9,940 nucleotides of DNA, from positions 1 through 9,940 of the forward strand of contig JAHECQ010000120.1 in assembly GCA_024641625.1 (NCBI GenBank), given 5' to 3'. Made by a program: the position numbers and the translations under genes. Each line of letters begins with the position of its first letter. Position 1 is the stretch's first letter. Shown here piece after piece: positions 1-6,103 of the stretch. The notes under the pieces were generated by a model that was given only the letters and a program-made list of their open reading frames with translations, ran no database searches and was not told the origin of the DNA. The stretch comes from Acidimicrobiales bacterium. GTDB lineage: Bacteria; Actinomycetota; Acidimicrobiia; Acidimicrobiales; SZUA-35.

Positions 1-1692
1 CTCATCCGGCTCCAGGCATTCCTGCCTGAGGGGCGCAGCTCGCGGGTGCTGCTGGCCTCCACGGTCATGGGGCTCATGGTCGGCGCAATCGTCAGCATCT
101 TCGAGTGGGTGACGATCACGGTCACGTTCGACAGTCTTGGCGAGATGCCCCTCGGCATCCAGGTCGTGGCGCCGTTCTTCGGCCTTGCCCTGGCCGCACT
201 CATTCTCAAGATCGTCGGGGGTGGCATCTCACCGGCAACTTCCGACGAGTATCTCACCGCCTATCACGCCAAGCACCCGTCCCTCCCGGCCCGTTCCTTG
301 GTGGCACGCATGACCGCCGGTGCTGCGACGATCGGGCTCGGCGGAGCTCTTGGCCTGGAAGGCCCGTCGATCTACGCCGGTTCAACCGTCGGACTGGGCC
401 TGTATCGCCGGCTCGACCGGTGGCTCGGACGTGACGCAGCCAAAATGTTGATCACTGCCGGTGCTGCCGCCGGCGTCGCCGCAGTGTTCCAAGCTCCGGC
501 GACCGGTGTGCTCTTCGCGCTCGAAGCGCCCTATCGAGACGACCTGGCCCACCGAGCGCTCTTGCCCTCGCTACTGGCGTCGGCCGCCAGCTACAGCACC
601 TTCGTCTCCATGCCGTTCACCCAACCCAGACCCTTGCTGGGCCAAGTGCTGGCCCCCGGCATCGGCGCCGGTGACCTGATCGCCGCCTTTGCCATCGGTG
701 TCGGGGCAGGGCTGGGCGGACGCGTCTTCGCCGCCTTGACCCGCAAAGCGAAACGGATTTCCTACACGGTGTCCAAACCCGTGCAGATCGCAGCCGGTGG
801 TGCCATTCTCGGCGTCCTCGCCCTGCTCTCCGATGCGCTCTTCGATGCGCCGCTCACGCTGGGGCCCGGCGTCGGGGCGGTCGAATGGATGACCCACGAT
901 CGGGCCTTCTCGATGCTCGTCGTGCTGTTCGTCCTTCGTGCCCTGGCCACTCTGGTCACCATCGGCGCCGGCGGGACGGGCGGACTCTTCATTCCGCTGG
1001 CCGTCCAAGGCGTGCTCCTCGGTGGACTGGTCGGTGCCGCTCTCGAAGCGGTGGGCATCTCCCCCGAAGGGGTGCGGCTCCTACCCATTCTCGGTCTGGC
1101 CGCCTTCGTCGCCGCCGGATATCGGACCCCGATCGCGGCGGTCATCTTCGTGGCCGAGACCACCTCGAATTCCGGCCAAGCCGTCGTTCCGGCCCTCATT
1201 GCCGCCGCCGTCTCGCAATTGGTGGCCGGCTCGGAGTCGGTCAGTTCGGGACAGCGTGTCGAACGCACCGGTCACCTCGAGGCCCGATTCGTCATGCCGG
1301 TGGCCTCAGCGCTGACGACTGATGTCCTGACCGTCCCGCCGGACGCAACCATCTCGGAGTTCGTCTGGATCCACGCGCTCGGTCGGCGCCAGACCACCGT
1401 GCCCATCGTCGATGGCAGTCGGTATGTAGGCATGTGTACCGTGGCCGACTGCGCGGCGGTCGAACGGACCGAATGGGAAACCACCACCGTCGAATCGATC
1501 GCCGACACCCGAGCGCCCCGGGCCACACCGTCTTGGACCTTGCGAGACGTCGTGGCCGCGATGGAGGATGCAGGCACCGATGTGATTGCCGTGACCGACT
1601 CGTCGGCCAACTTCATCGGCCTGGTGTTCGAGAGCGAGATTGTGAAACTGGGCGAGATTCTCGACGAGACGGCGGAAACGACGAGTTCCTAG
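1..1692 (+). CDS. ClC-family chloride channel/antiporter with C-terminal CBS pair (5'-partial)
   Basis: A polytopic membrane protein of the ClC family, which moves chloride or other anions passively or in exchange for protons. The frame is open from base 1 and has no ATG, GTG or TTG before the GTG at 46. A start at 46 would fall at the edge of the first hydrophobic helix, so the true start is probably upstream of the window. Counting codon 46 as residue 1, the gating-glutamate motif appears as GLEGP (102-106, Glu105) and the third ClC motif as GGLFIP (312-317). Many hydrophobic helices span about 1-400, and two CBS domains, which commonly bind adenine nucleotides, span about 416-540. The Ser of the family motif GSGIP is not conserved (GGGIS, 58-62). 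The residue after Glu160 in LFALEA is Ala161, where H+-exchanging members carry the internal proton glutamate. Family is certain; transport mode is inferred. Confidence 0.93.
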   Translation, partial: LIRLQAFLPEGRSSRVLLASTVMGLMVGAIVSIFEWVTITVTFDSLGEMPLGIQVVAPFFGLALAALILKIVGGGISPATSDEYLTAYHAKHPSLPARSLVARMTAGAATIGLGGALGLEGPSIYAGSTVGLGLYRRLDRWLGRDAAKMLITAGAAAGVAAVFQAPATGVLFALEAPYRDDLAHRALLPSLLASAASYSTFVSMPFTQPRPLLGQVLAPGIGAGDLIAAFAIGVGAGLGGRVFAALTRKAKRISYTVSKPVQIAAGGAILGVLALLSDALFDAPLTLGPGVGAVEWMTHDRAFSMLVVLFVLRALATLVTIGAGGTGGLFIPLAVQGVLLGGLVGAALEAVGISPEGVRLLPILGLAAFVAAGYRTPIAAVIFVAETTSNSGQAVVPALIAAAVSQLVAGSESVSSGQRVERTGHLEARFVMPVASALTTDVLTVPPDATISEFVWIHALGRRQTTVPIVDGSRYVGMCTVADCAAVERTEWETTTVESIADTRAPRATPSWTLRDVVAAMEDAGTDVIAVTDSSANFIGLVFESEIVKLGEILDETAETTSS

Positions 1693-1865
1693 TTCTCCGA
1701 GTCGTAGTCGTCGTCGTACTCGTCGTGGAGACTCTTGGCCTCCTTCGTGACCGGCAGATCGAACGGATCGTCGTCGAGCCTGTCAATCAGGCTCTCGATG
1801 TCATCGTTGCTCGATCGCTTCAGAGCACGAGCTTCTTCGTAACGGCGGTGACGCCCCTTTTTCAC
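1689..1865 (-). CDS. Small charged hypothetical protein (58 aa)
   Basis: A short protein of no family I recognise. I chose the GTG at 1865 because AGGAG lies exactly 8 nt upstream; a longer TTG start at 1940 (83 aa) has no such signal. The N-terminus is strongly basic (KKGRHRRYEEARALKR), the middle is predicted helical with DDIESLIDRLDDD, and the C-terminus is very acidic and ends in a DEYDDDYDSE run. It has no membrane segment, cysteine or signal peptide. The charge asymmetry would suit a protein that contacts nucleic acid or a ribosome and a basic partner, but that is inference. The TAG stop shares the palindrome CTAG (1689-1692) with the stop of the convergent ClC gene. It lies 223 bp downstream of the RNase D gene on the same strand, behind a hairpin, so it is probably a separate transcript. 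The good ribosome binding site and biased composition support it as real. Confidence 0.62.
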   Translation of the reverse strand: MKKGRHRRYEEARALKRSSNDDIESLIDRLDDDPFDLPVTKEAKSLHDEYDDDYDSEN

Positions 1866-1873
1866 GGGACACG

Positions 1874-1878
1874 CTCCT
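1874..1878 (-). promoter_or_regulatory. Shine-Dalgarno AGGAG of the 58-aa gene
   Basis: The minus strand reads AGGAG followed by 8 nt and then GTG at 1865. The optimal spacing decides the start codon of the small gene. It is the clearest canonical ribosome binding site in the window. Confidence 0.7.
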
Positions 1879-1992
1879 GCGAGTTCAGGCAGTGTTGCTT
1901 TCAACCAGGGTTCTTGCGACCGGTTTGCAGTAGTACTCAATAGTGCTCAGGGGATTACTGGGATCCGAGTATGACAGGACCCGACATTCGAG

Positions 1993-2019
1993 CGCCGTCG
2001 CCCGACAAGGGTGACGGCG
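1993..2019 (-). terminator. Strong hairpin, possible 3' end of the RNase D transcript
   Basis: The plus strand can form an 11-bp stem, CGCCGTCGCCC pairing with GGGTGACGGCG, around a GACAA loop. The only irregularity is one G-U wobble (2000/2012), which becomes a C-A mismatch in RNA read from the minus strand. It lies about 70 nt past the RNase D stop in the 223-bp spacer 1866-2088. No T tract follows on either strand, so a classical intrinsic terminator is not demonstrated. It could be a U-less terminator, a transcript-stabilising stem or part of a small RNA. I see no other feature in this spacer except a short imperfect inverted repeat AGTACT-CAAT-AGTGCT near 1933-1948. Confidence 0.35.
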
Positions 2020-2088
2020 ACGACGCCAGCGGCTCAGTGTACGGGCAAGCAGGTGTGTTCTGCGAACTCCGGGTGGCGGATCACTGAT

Positions 2089-3249
2089 TCACGCACGAAC
2101 AGGGCGGCTGTTTCGGGGCTCCAGCAGTAGATTCCCCCGCTCGAAGGCCAAGGACGCCTGTCCGGCGACCAGCTGGCGCACCGGTTCACCAACGAGATCG
2201 GCCCGCCAGCCCTCGAGGAGGCGACCACTCGGAGGATCGGCGAGTAACAACTCGACGTCGCTACGGGTGGCGATCAGCGCAGGATCCATCTTGGCGTCGC
2301 GAGCCACCTGTGCCACCCAGGCGATGATGAGCGAAACCGCAGGTCGGAGATGCTTCGGAAGCTCAGGCGCCCGGGGAACGCTGACGAGATCTTGGGGCTC
2401 TGCACGCAACCCCGCCTGCACGGCTGTGAGGAGCTCGTGCCCGGCATCTCCACCGTAGTGGCGGCGATCGAGGCCACGAAGGTTCGCCAGGTCGCCAAGC
2501 GTCCGCGGCATGCGCTGGGCGACGGCCACGACACCGATGTCAGGAAGCACTTGGCGTACAGGAACATCAATGGACGCTGCGCGGCGCTCTCGCCATGCGG
2601 CCACTGCCTTGGCCACCTGCGCGGCGTCGCCCTTCAACTTGCGTGCGTCCTTGATCCGGCGGACCGCGTCGTCGGAGGTCCGAGCCGACCTCGGGCGTTC
2701 GAGCATCAGCGTCGACTCCTGCTCCGCCCATTCGAGCCGACCGAGTGCGACCAACCGTTCGACGATGACGTCGGTCAGTGCGAGCAGGTGTTGGACGTCA
2801 CCGGCAGCGTAGACGAGCTGCTCGGGGGTGAGGGGACGCCGGAGCCAGTCGGTCAGCCGATCACCCTTGGCGATCGGAACGTTCAGGAACGAGTCGAGCA
2901 AGGAGGCCAACGAACCGCTGGAGAAACCGAGGAATCCCGCGGCAATCTGCGTGTCGAACAACCTGGCCGGGGCGGCGCCGGTGGCCAGATCGAGCACCTC
3001 GAGATCCTGGACCCCAGCGTGGAGCACGCATAATCCCGGGCCCAGGAGCAACCGACTCAATGGGTGGAGATCCACGGCCAAGGGATCGATCAGCACGACC
3101 TCATTCGCCCAGCCGAGCTGGACCAACGCGACCTGGGGGAAATAGGTCCGCTCTCGATGGAACTCGGTGTCGATCGCGTACCGGTCCTCGGCCAGCGCCG
3201 CTTCGACGACCTCTTCGAGATGGGCAGGATCGACGACAAGCTGGGGCAC
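2089..3249 (-). CDS. rnd: RNase D-like 3'-5' exoribonuclease with HRDC domain
   Basis: A DEDDy-type 3'-5' exonuclease, expected in the cytoplasm to trim 3' ends of tRNA and other stable RNA precursors using two divalent metals. Motif Exo I is DTEFHRE (Asp27 and Glu29), Exo II includes Asp82 in HAGVQDLEVL, and Exo III is YAAGD with Tyr147 and Asp151, so all four acidic residues and the tyrosine are present. The exonuclease domain covers about 1-190. An HRDC-type helical domain follows (about 205-290, around KLKGDAAQVAKAVAAWRERR), then a further helical tail to residue 386, in line with the usual 370-430 aa. The GTG start is fixed by an in-frame TGA three codons upstream and fits the family N-terminus. 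A T-A-N3-T box 8 nt upstream suggests a very short or absent leader. The symbol rnd is given by family; orthology to the E. coli gene was not tested. Confidence 0.93.
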   Translation of the reverse strand: MPQLVVDPAHLEEVVEAALAEDRYAIDTEFHRERTYFPQVALVQLGWANEVVLIDPLAVDLHPLSRLLLGPGLCVLHAGVQDLEVLDLATGAAPARLFDTQIAAGFLGFSSGSLASLLDSFLNVPIAKGDRLTDWLRRPLTPEQLVYAAGDVQHLLALTDVIVERLVALGRLEWAEQESTLMLERPRSARTSDDAVRRIKDARKLKGDAAQVAKAVAAWRERRAASIDVPVRQVLPDIGVVAVAQRMPRTLGDLANLRGLDRRHYGGDAGHELLTAVQAGLRAEPQDLVSVPRAPELPKHLRPAVSLIIAWVAQVARDAKMDPALIATRSDVELLLADPPSGRLLEGWRADLVGEPVRQLVAGQASLAFERGNLLLEPRNSRPVRA

Positions 3250-3257
3250 GGCCTCTC

Positions 3258-3263
3258 AATGTA
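3258..3263 (-). promoter_or_regulatory. -10-like box TACATT upstream of the RNase D gene
   Basis: TACATT on the minus strand fits the actinobacterial T-A-N3-T -10 pattern and ends 8 nt before the GTG at 3249. Transcription would begin at or within 1-2 nt of the start codon. The intervening GAGAGG sits too close to the GTG to be a convincing ribosome binding site. Confidence 0.45.
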
Positions 3264-3327
3264 CGTCGTCGGCGCCATCAATCGTCATTCCACCTCGAAC
3301 ACGACGCCCTTCCCTAGCTCCGTAGAC

Positions 3328-3918
3328 CTACAGTTCGAGCCGAAGGGCTTCCCGCAGGGAGGCAGGCGTGTCGGCATCGATCAGCGCCTCAGCGGGCAGA
3401 TCGACGGCGAGATGCGGGCCGAGCTCGAGCGCATCTCGAAAGGCTCGCGAACCGTTGGCCACATGACGCCGGGCCGCCACGGCCCATGCCGTCGGCCAGA
3501 TGCCGAACGACGGTTCGAGGCGACCGGCAACCCGGGCCACCACCGCAGTGTGAGCCGCCACGTCGGCGCCATCGGTGCGGGCAAGCTCGCAGAGCCCAGC
3601 GACCAGCGTTGCCACGTGCTCAGGCAACAGCAGTGGTAGATCACACGGGCACACCACGACATGTCCGCGCCCGAACCAGGACAACAGCGTTGCCATGGCC
3701 GGCAGTGGCCCACCGCCAGGGTCGACGTCGGCGATCGTGATCAGCCCCAGCACGTTGCCGGCCGTGCCGCCAACCGCAACGACGGGATCGATGCCGGCAC
3801 CTCTGAGCGCGGCAACCACCCGGGCACCGAGCAGCCGTTCGCCGGCGCGCGCCAACGCCTTGTCACTGCCGAATCGCCTGCTCGCTCCCCCGGTCAGCAC
3901 TGCGCCGGCGAACTGCAT
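3328..3918 (-). CDS. mobA: MobA-like molybdopterin guanylyl/nucleotidyltransferase
   Basis: A nucleotidyltransferase of the MobA/NTP_transf_3 type, which transfers GMP from GTP to molybdopterin to form the guanine-dinucleotide cofactor of molybdoenzymes in the cytoplasm. The 196-aa product has the N-terminal nucleotide-binding loop LTGGASRRFGSDKAL (8-22; family consensus LAGGxSxRMGxDK), a DPGGGPLPAM stretch (66-75) matching the GPL loop, the metal-binding CDLPLL (92-97, Asp93), and a C-terminal DADTPASL where many members have NTP. The length is typical. I preferred ATG at 3918 over TTG at 3924 because the conserved loop then begins at the usual distance. Neither start has a clear ribosome binding site. 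It lies 44 nt downstream of the DUF3151 gene and is probably co-transcribed with it. Paralogues in this fold act on other cofactors or sugars, and no molybdenum gene is nearby, so the substrate is inferred. Confidence 0.85.
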   Translation of the reverse strand: MQFAGAVLTGGASRRFGSDKALARAGERLLGARVVAALRGAGIDPVVAVGGTAGNVLGLITIADVDPGGGPLPAMATLLSWFGRGHVVVCPCDLPLLLPEHVATLVAGLCELARTDGADVAAHTAVVARVAGRLEPSFGIWPTAWAVAARRHVANGSRAFRDALELGPHLAVDLPAEALIDADTPASLREALRLEL

Positions 3919-3962
3919 GGTCAATCGGGGCCGCCGATCATGGCTGTCGTGACGAGGACTCG

Positions 3963-4406
3963 TCAGTCGTCGAGGTTCGCATCCGACCAGGTCGGATCGA
4001 GCTGCACCAGGAAGTGTCGAATCCGTTCCTCCTCGTCAGCCTCGGAGATGGCAGCGGCGGAGCGTCGAAGACCGGCGAGCGCTCGGAGGAACCCACGGTT
4101 CGATGGATGTTCCCAGCGGACGAATCCCGAACCACGCCAGCCATTCTGTCGGAGCGTGTCGAGCCCACGGTGATATCCGACACGATACGCGGCGTACTGT
4201 TCGATCTCATCGCGGCCAAGATCTCCGAGACGGGCCCAGGCCTCGATGAATCGAGGCCAACGGACGACGACGGCAGCCACCGCCGCCCGACGAGTCGCCT
4301 CTGGCTGGGACCAGGCAGCGTCCAACGCCACCTGTTGATCCGAAGGAGCCGGAGGCAGCACCGTCTCGGGGAGTCCGGCTGCGCTGAATTGGATGTTCTG
4401 GCTCAT
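3963..4406 (-). CDS. DUF3151 family protein
   Basis: A 147-aa protein of the DUF3151 family, which I know mainly from Actinobacteria and which has no established function. The recognisable core is the segment around RWPRFIEAWARLGD (49-62), YAAYRVGYHRGLDTLRQNGW (71-90), then RGSGFVRWEHPSNRGFLRAL (91-110) and a helical end with SEADEEERIRHFL (121-133). The whole reads like a helical, TPR-like soluble protein with no signal peptide or membrane helix. ATG at 4406 is chosen over an upstream TTG (4448) because it fits the family N-terminus and follows a T-A-N3-T box by 7 nt. Downstream mobA is 44 nt away on the same strand, so the two probably form a short operon. Upstream, a 14-bp tandem-repeat array separates it from the pyruvate kinase gene. 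Family recognition is firm; I assign no function. Confidence 0.88.
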   Translation of the reverse strand: MSQNIQFSAAGLPETVLPPAPSDQQVALDAAWSQPEATRRAAVAAVVVRWPRFIEAWARLGDLGRDEIEQYAAYRVGYHRGLDTLRQNGWRGSGFVRWEHPSNRGFLRALAGLRRSAAAISEADEEERIRHFLVQLDPTWSDANLDD

Positions 4407-4413
4407 GGGGGCG

Positions 4414-4419
4414 AGGGTA
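4414..4419 (-). promoter_or_regulatory. -10-like box TACCCT upstream of the DUF3151 gene
   Basis: TACCCT on the minus strand lies exactly 7 nt before the ATG at 4406. With no Shine-Dalgarno sequence in the intervening G/C run, a leaderless transcript is the simplest reading. Confidence 0.5.
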
Positions 4420-4448
4420 GCCCTCGGCGGGGACGGTCGAGCAGACAA

Positions 4449-4504
4449 CCGCTCAGGGACAGCCGTTCAGGGACCGCCGTTCAGGGACCGCCGTTCAGGG
4501 ACAG
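4449..4504. repeat. Tandem repeat, 4 x 14 bp
   Basis: Four head-to-tail 14-bp units on the plus strand. The middle two are identical CCGTTCAGGGACCG, the last is CCGTTCAGGGACAG, and the first is CCGCTCAGGGACAG. The array runs from the 3' end of pyk, whose TGA (4495-4497) lies inside the fourth unit, to just upstream of the DUF3151 promoter region. Read in the pyk direction, each unit contains CCCTGA, so the stop-codon context is duplicated downstream of the gene. Confidence 0.95.
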
Positions 4505-5922
4505 CGCAATACTCGAAGGGTGTCGGTCATGCCCGAGGCGGCGCTGCTCCCGGCCAACACCGCCACCAGGTCACCAGTCCGCAGAAGTCCGGCGTCGCGA
4601 GCCTGTCGAACCGCCCGTTGCAGCGTGGACTCCATGTCATCGATCCGATCGATCAGTACCGGGGTTGCTCCCCAGCTCATCGTGAGTTGTCGGACCGTTC
4701 GCTCGTCTGGGCTGAAGCCCAGGATCTGCGTGTTGGGCCTGAATCGGGCAATGGCTCGCACGGTGAAGCCCGACCGGGAAATACAGACGATGGCCTTCAC
4801 CCCGATATCGCTGGCGGCTCGCCAGGTGGCCATGGTCATGACATCGGTGATGGCTGCATCGACGCTCAGTGGTTCCTGCAGTCGGTCACGCTGAATGGTG
4901 GGCGCCCACCCCTCGTGATCGAACTCCTGATCAGCCCGACTGGCGATCCGTGCCATCGTGGCGACGACCCGAACCGGATCGGTGCCGATGGCTGTCTCGG
5001 CCGAGAGCATCACTGCGCTCGTCCCATCGAACACGGCGTTGGCAACGTCGGACGCCTCAGCCCGAGTGGGCGATGGCGAGGTGATCATCGATTCGAGCAT
5101 CTGCGTGGCGGTGATCGCCGGTCGGCCAAGGGCGATGCAGCGACCGATGATCTCCTTCTGCAGGTGCGGTAGATCCTCGATGCTGCACTCCGAGCCCAGA
5201 TCACCCCGGGCCACCATCACCGCTCCGGAGGCCGAGACGATGCCGTCGAGATTCTCGATGGCCGAGCGGGTCTCGATTTTGGCCACGACCAACGGACCTC
5301 GGGGGGCAGGTTCGAGGCCAACCCGACGGATGTCATGAGCCGAACGCACGAAGCTCAGCGCGATCATGTCGACACCGATATCGACGAACGCGTCGACCAG
5401 GCGAAGATCCTCTGCCGTCGGGCTCGAGAGCATGAGACGATCCGAGGGGATGTGCAGTCCGGGTCGCCCCTGGAGCAACCCCCCGAAGATGACCTGTGCC
5501 GAGAAGGAGTCGTCGTGCACCTCGGTGAGCTCGAAGAGAATCGATCCGTCTCCGAGCGTGACCCGATCGCCGACTCGGAGATCGGTCAACAGGGTCGGAT
5601 AGTTCACAGTGAAGCAAGCCTCGGTGCTGGGACCATCGCCAGGGGCCAGCCGGATCATCTGCGTGCTCTCGACCCTCACCTCGTGTTCGAAAGCCCCGAG
5701 CCGAATCTTCGGTCCCGGTAGATCAGCGAGGATTCCCAACGGTCGCTTGGCGGCCAGGCCTGCGGCGCGGATGCGCTCGTAGCGGGCGAGCGCCTCTTCG
5801 AGCGACGTCTGGGAAAGATTGATCCGAGCGACGTCCATCCCGGCGTCGATCATGTCGACGAGCAGTCGTGGATCATCCGAGGATGGCCCGATGGTGGCGA
5901 TGATTTTCGTCCTGCGGTTCAC
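4495..5922 (-). CDS. pyk: Pyruvate kinase
   Basis: Catalyses the final glycolytic step, phosphoenolpyruvate plus ADP to pyruvate plus ATP, in the cytoplasm. The 475-aa length is standard. Seen in order: TKIIATIGPSS (5-15), the substrate and K+ loop ARINLSQ (32-38), DLPGPKIR (67-74), the B domain (about 75-160), the catalytic VVAKIE (212-217, Lys215 and Glu217), ARGDLG (238-243), TATQMLESM (271-279), the conserved TRAEASDVANAV (286-297), and the C-terminal regulatory-type domain (about 345-475). The usual NFSH signature is NLSQ here, with His replaced by Gln38, so it may be a divergent paralogue. The GTG start at 5922 gives the canonical N-terminus and lies 6 nt after a TAGATT box. The gene is flanked by two different tandem-repeat arrays, one upstream and one across its stop. 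Enzyme identity is strong; the K+ requirement and allosteric effector cannot be read from the sequence. Confidence 0.94.
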   Translation of the reverse strand: MNRRTKIIATIGPSSDDPRLLVDMIDAGMDVARINLSQTSLEEALARYERIRAAGLAAKRPLGILADLPGPKIRLGAFEHEVRVESTQMIRLAPGDGPSTEACFTVNYPTLLTDLRVGDRVTLGDGSILFELTEVHDDSFSAQVIFGGLLQGRPGLHIPSDRLMLSSPTAEDLRLVDAFVDIGVDMIALSFVRSAHDIRRVGLEPAPRGPLVVAKIETRSAIENLDGIVSASGAVMVARGDLGSECSIEDLPHLQKEIIGRCIALGRPAITATQMLESMITSPSPTRAEASDVANAVFDGTSAVMLSAETAIGTDPVRVVATMARIASRADQEFDHEGWAPTIQRDRLQEPLSVDAAITDVMTMATWRAASDIGVKAIVCISRSGFTVRAIARFRPNTQILGFSPDERTVRQLTMSWGATPVLIDRIDDMESTLQRAVRQARDAGLLRTGDLVAVLAGSSAASGMTDTLRVLRCP

Positions 5923-5928
5923 ACACCG

Positions 5929-5934
5929 AATCTA
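5929..5934 (-). promoter_or_regulatory. -10-like box TAGATT upstream of pyk
   Basis: TAGATT on the minus strand ends 6 nt before the GTG at 5922, consistent with a leaderless mRNA. No recognisable -35 hexamer lies 17 bp further upstream; that position reads GAACGG and falls at the edge of the 32-bp repeat array. Confidence 0.5.
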
Positions 5935-5951
5935 CTGGCCGCCGCCTCCCG

Positions 5952-6067
5952 CCGTTCGGCGCTGTCGAACCGGGCGCCTTCCCCCGTTCGGCGCTGTCCT
6001 ACCGGGCGCCTTCCCCCGTTCGGCGCTGTCCTACCGGGCGCCTTCCCCCGTTCGGCGCTGTCCTACC
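5952..6067. repeat. Tandem repeat, about 3.6 x 32 bp, in a divergent promoter region
   Basis: Units run 5952-5983, 5984-6015 and 6016-6047, with a partial fourth at 6048-6067. Each begins CCGTTCGGCGCTGTC and ends GGGCGCCTTCCC. Units 2 and 3 are identical, and unit 1 differs by two adjacent bases (GA for CT). Each full unit can form a stem GGCGC/GCGCC around an 11-nt loop. The array fills the space between the pyk promoter (reading left) and the phosphatase promoter (reading right). Confidence 0.96.
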
Positions 6068-6088
6068 CGTCCAGGGCGACGGCCGTAC

Positions 6089-6094
6089 TAGAGT
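6089..6094 (+). promoter_or_regulatory. -10-like box TAGAGT upstream of the histidine phosphatase gene
   Basis: TAGAGT (within TACTAGAGT) ends 9 nt before the ATG at 6104, and no ribosome binding site intervenes. A start site about 7 nt after the box would leave a leader of only 1-3 nt. Confidence 0.42.
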
Positions 6095-6103
6095 CGAGCC
6101 GCT

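Noticed and set aside
46..48. GTG at 46 as the start of the ClC gene
   Set aside because: The frame is open to the window edge and a start here would cut directly into the first membrane helix. An upstream start outside the window is more likely.
571..1268. Long open frames on the minus strand inside the ClC gene (571-1008 and 762-1268)
   Set aside because: They lie antisense to conserved ClC motifs and have low-complexity Arg/Gly/Ser-rich translations. They are high-GC shadow frames.
2350..3033. 227-aa plus-strand open frame opposite RNase D
   Set aside because: It is antisense to the RNase D catalytic and HRDC regions, has no recognisable motif and no start signal.
3921..3941. Six-codon mini-ORF (ATG at 3941, TGA at 3921) ending 2 nt before the mobA ATG
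   Set aside because: The spacing would suit translational coupling, but the mini-ORF has no ribosome binding site and such short frames are common by chance.
4014..5172. Plus-strand frames of 223 and 259 aa opposite the DUF3151 and pyk genes
   Set aside because: They run through the 14-bp repeat array and are antisense to two conserved genes. The composition is typical of shadow frames.
5952..6067. CRISPR array
   Set aside because: The units are directly abutting tandem repeats with no unique spacers, and no cas gene is present.
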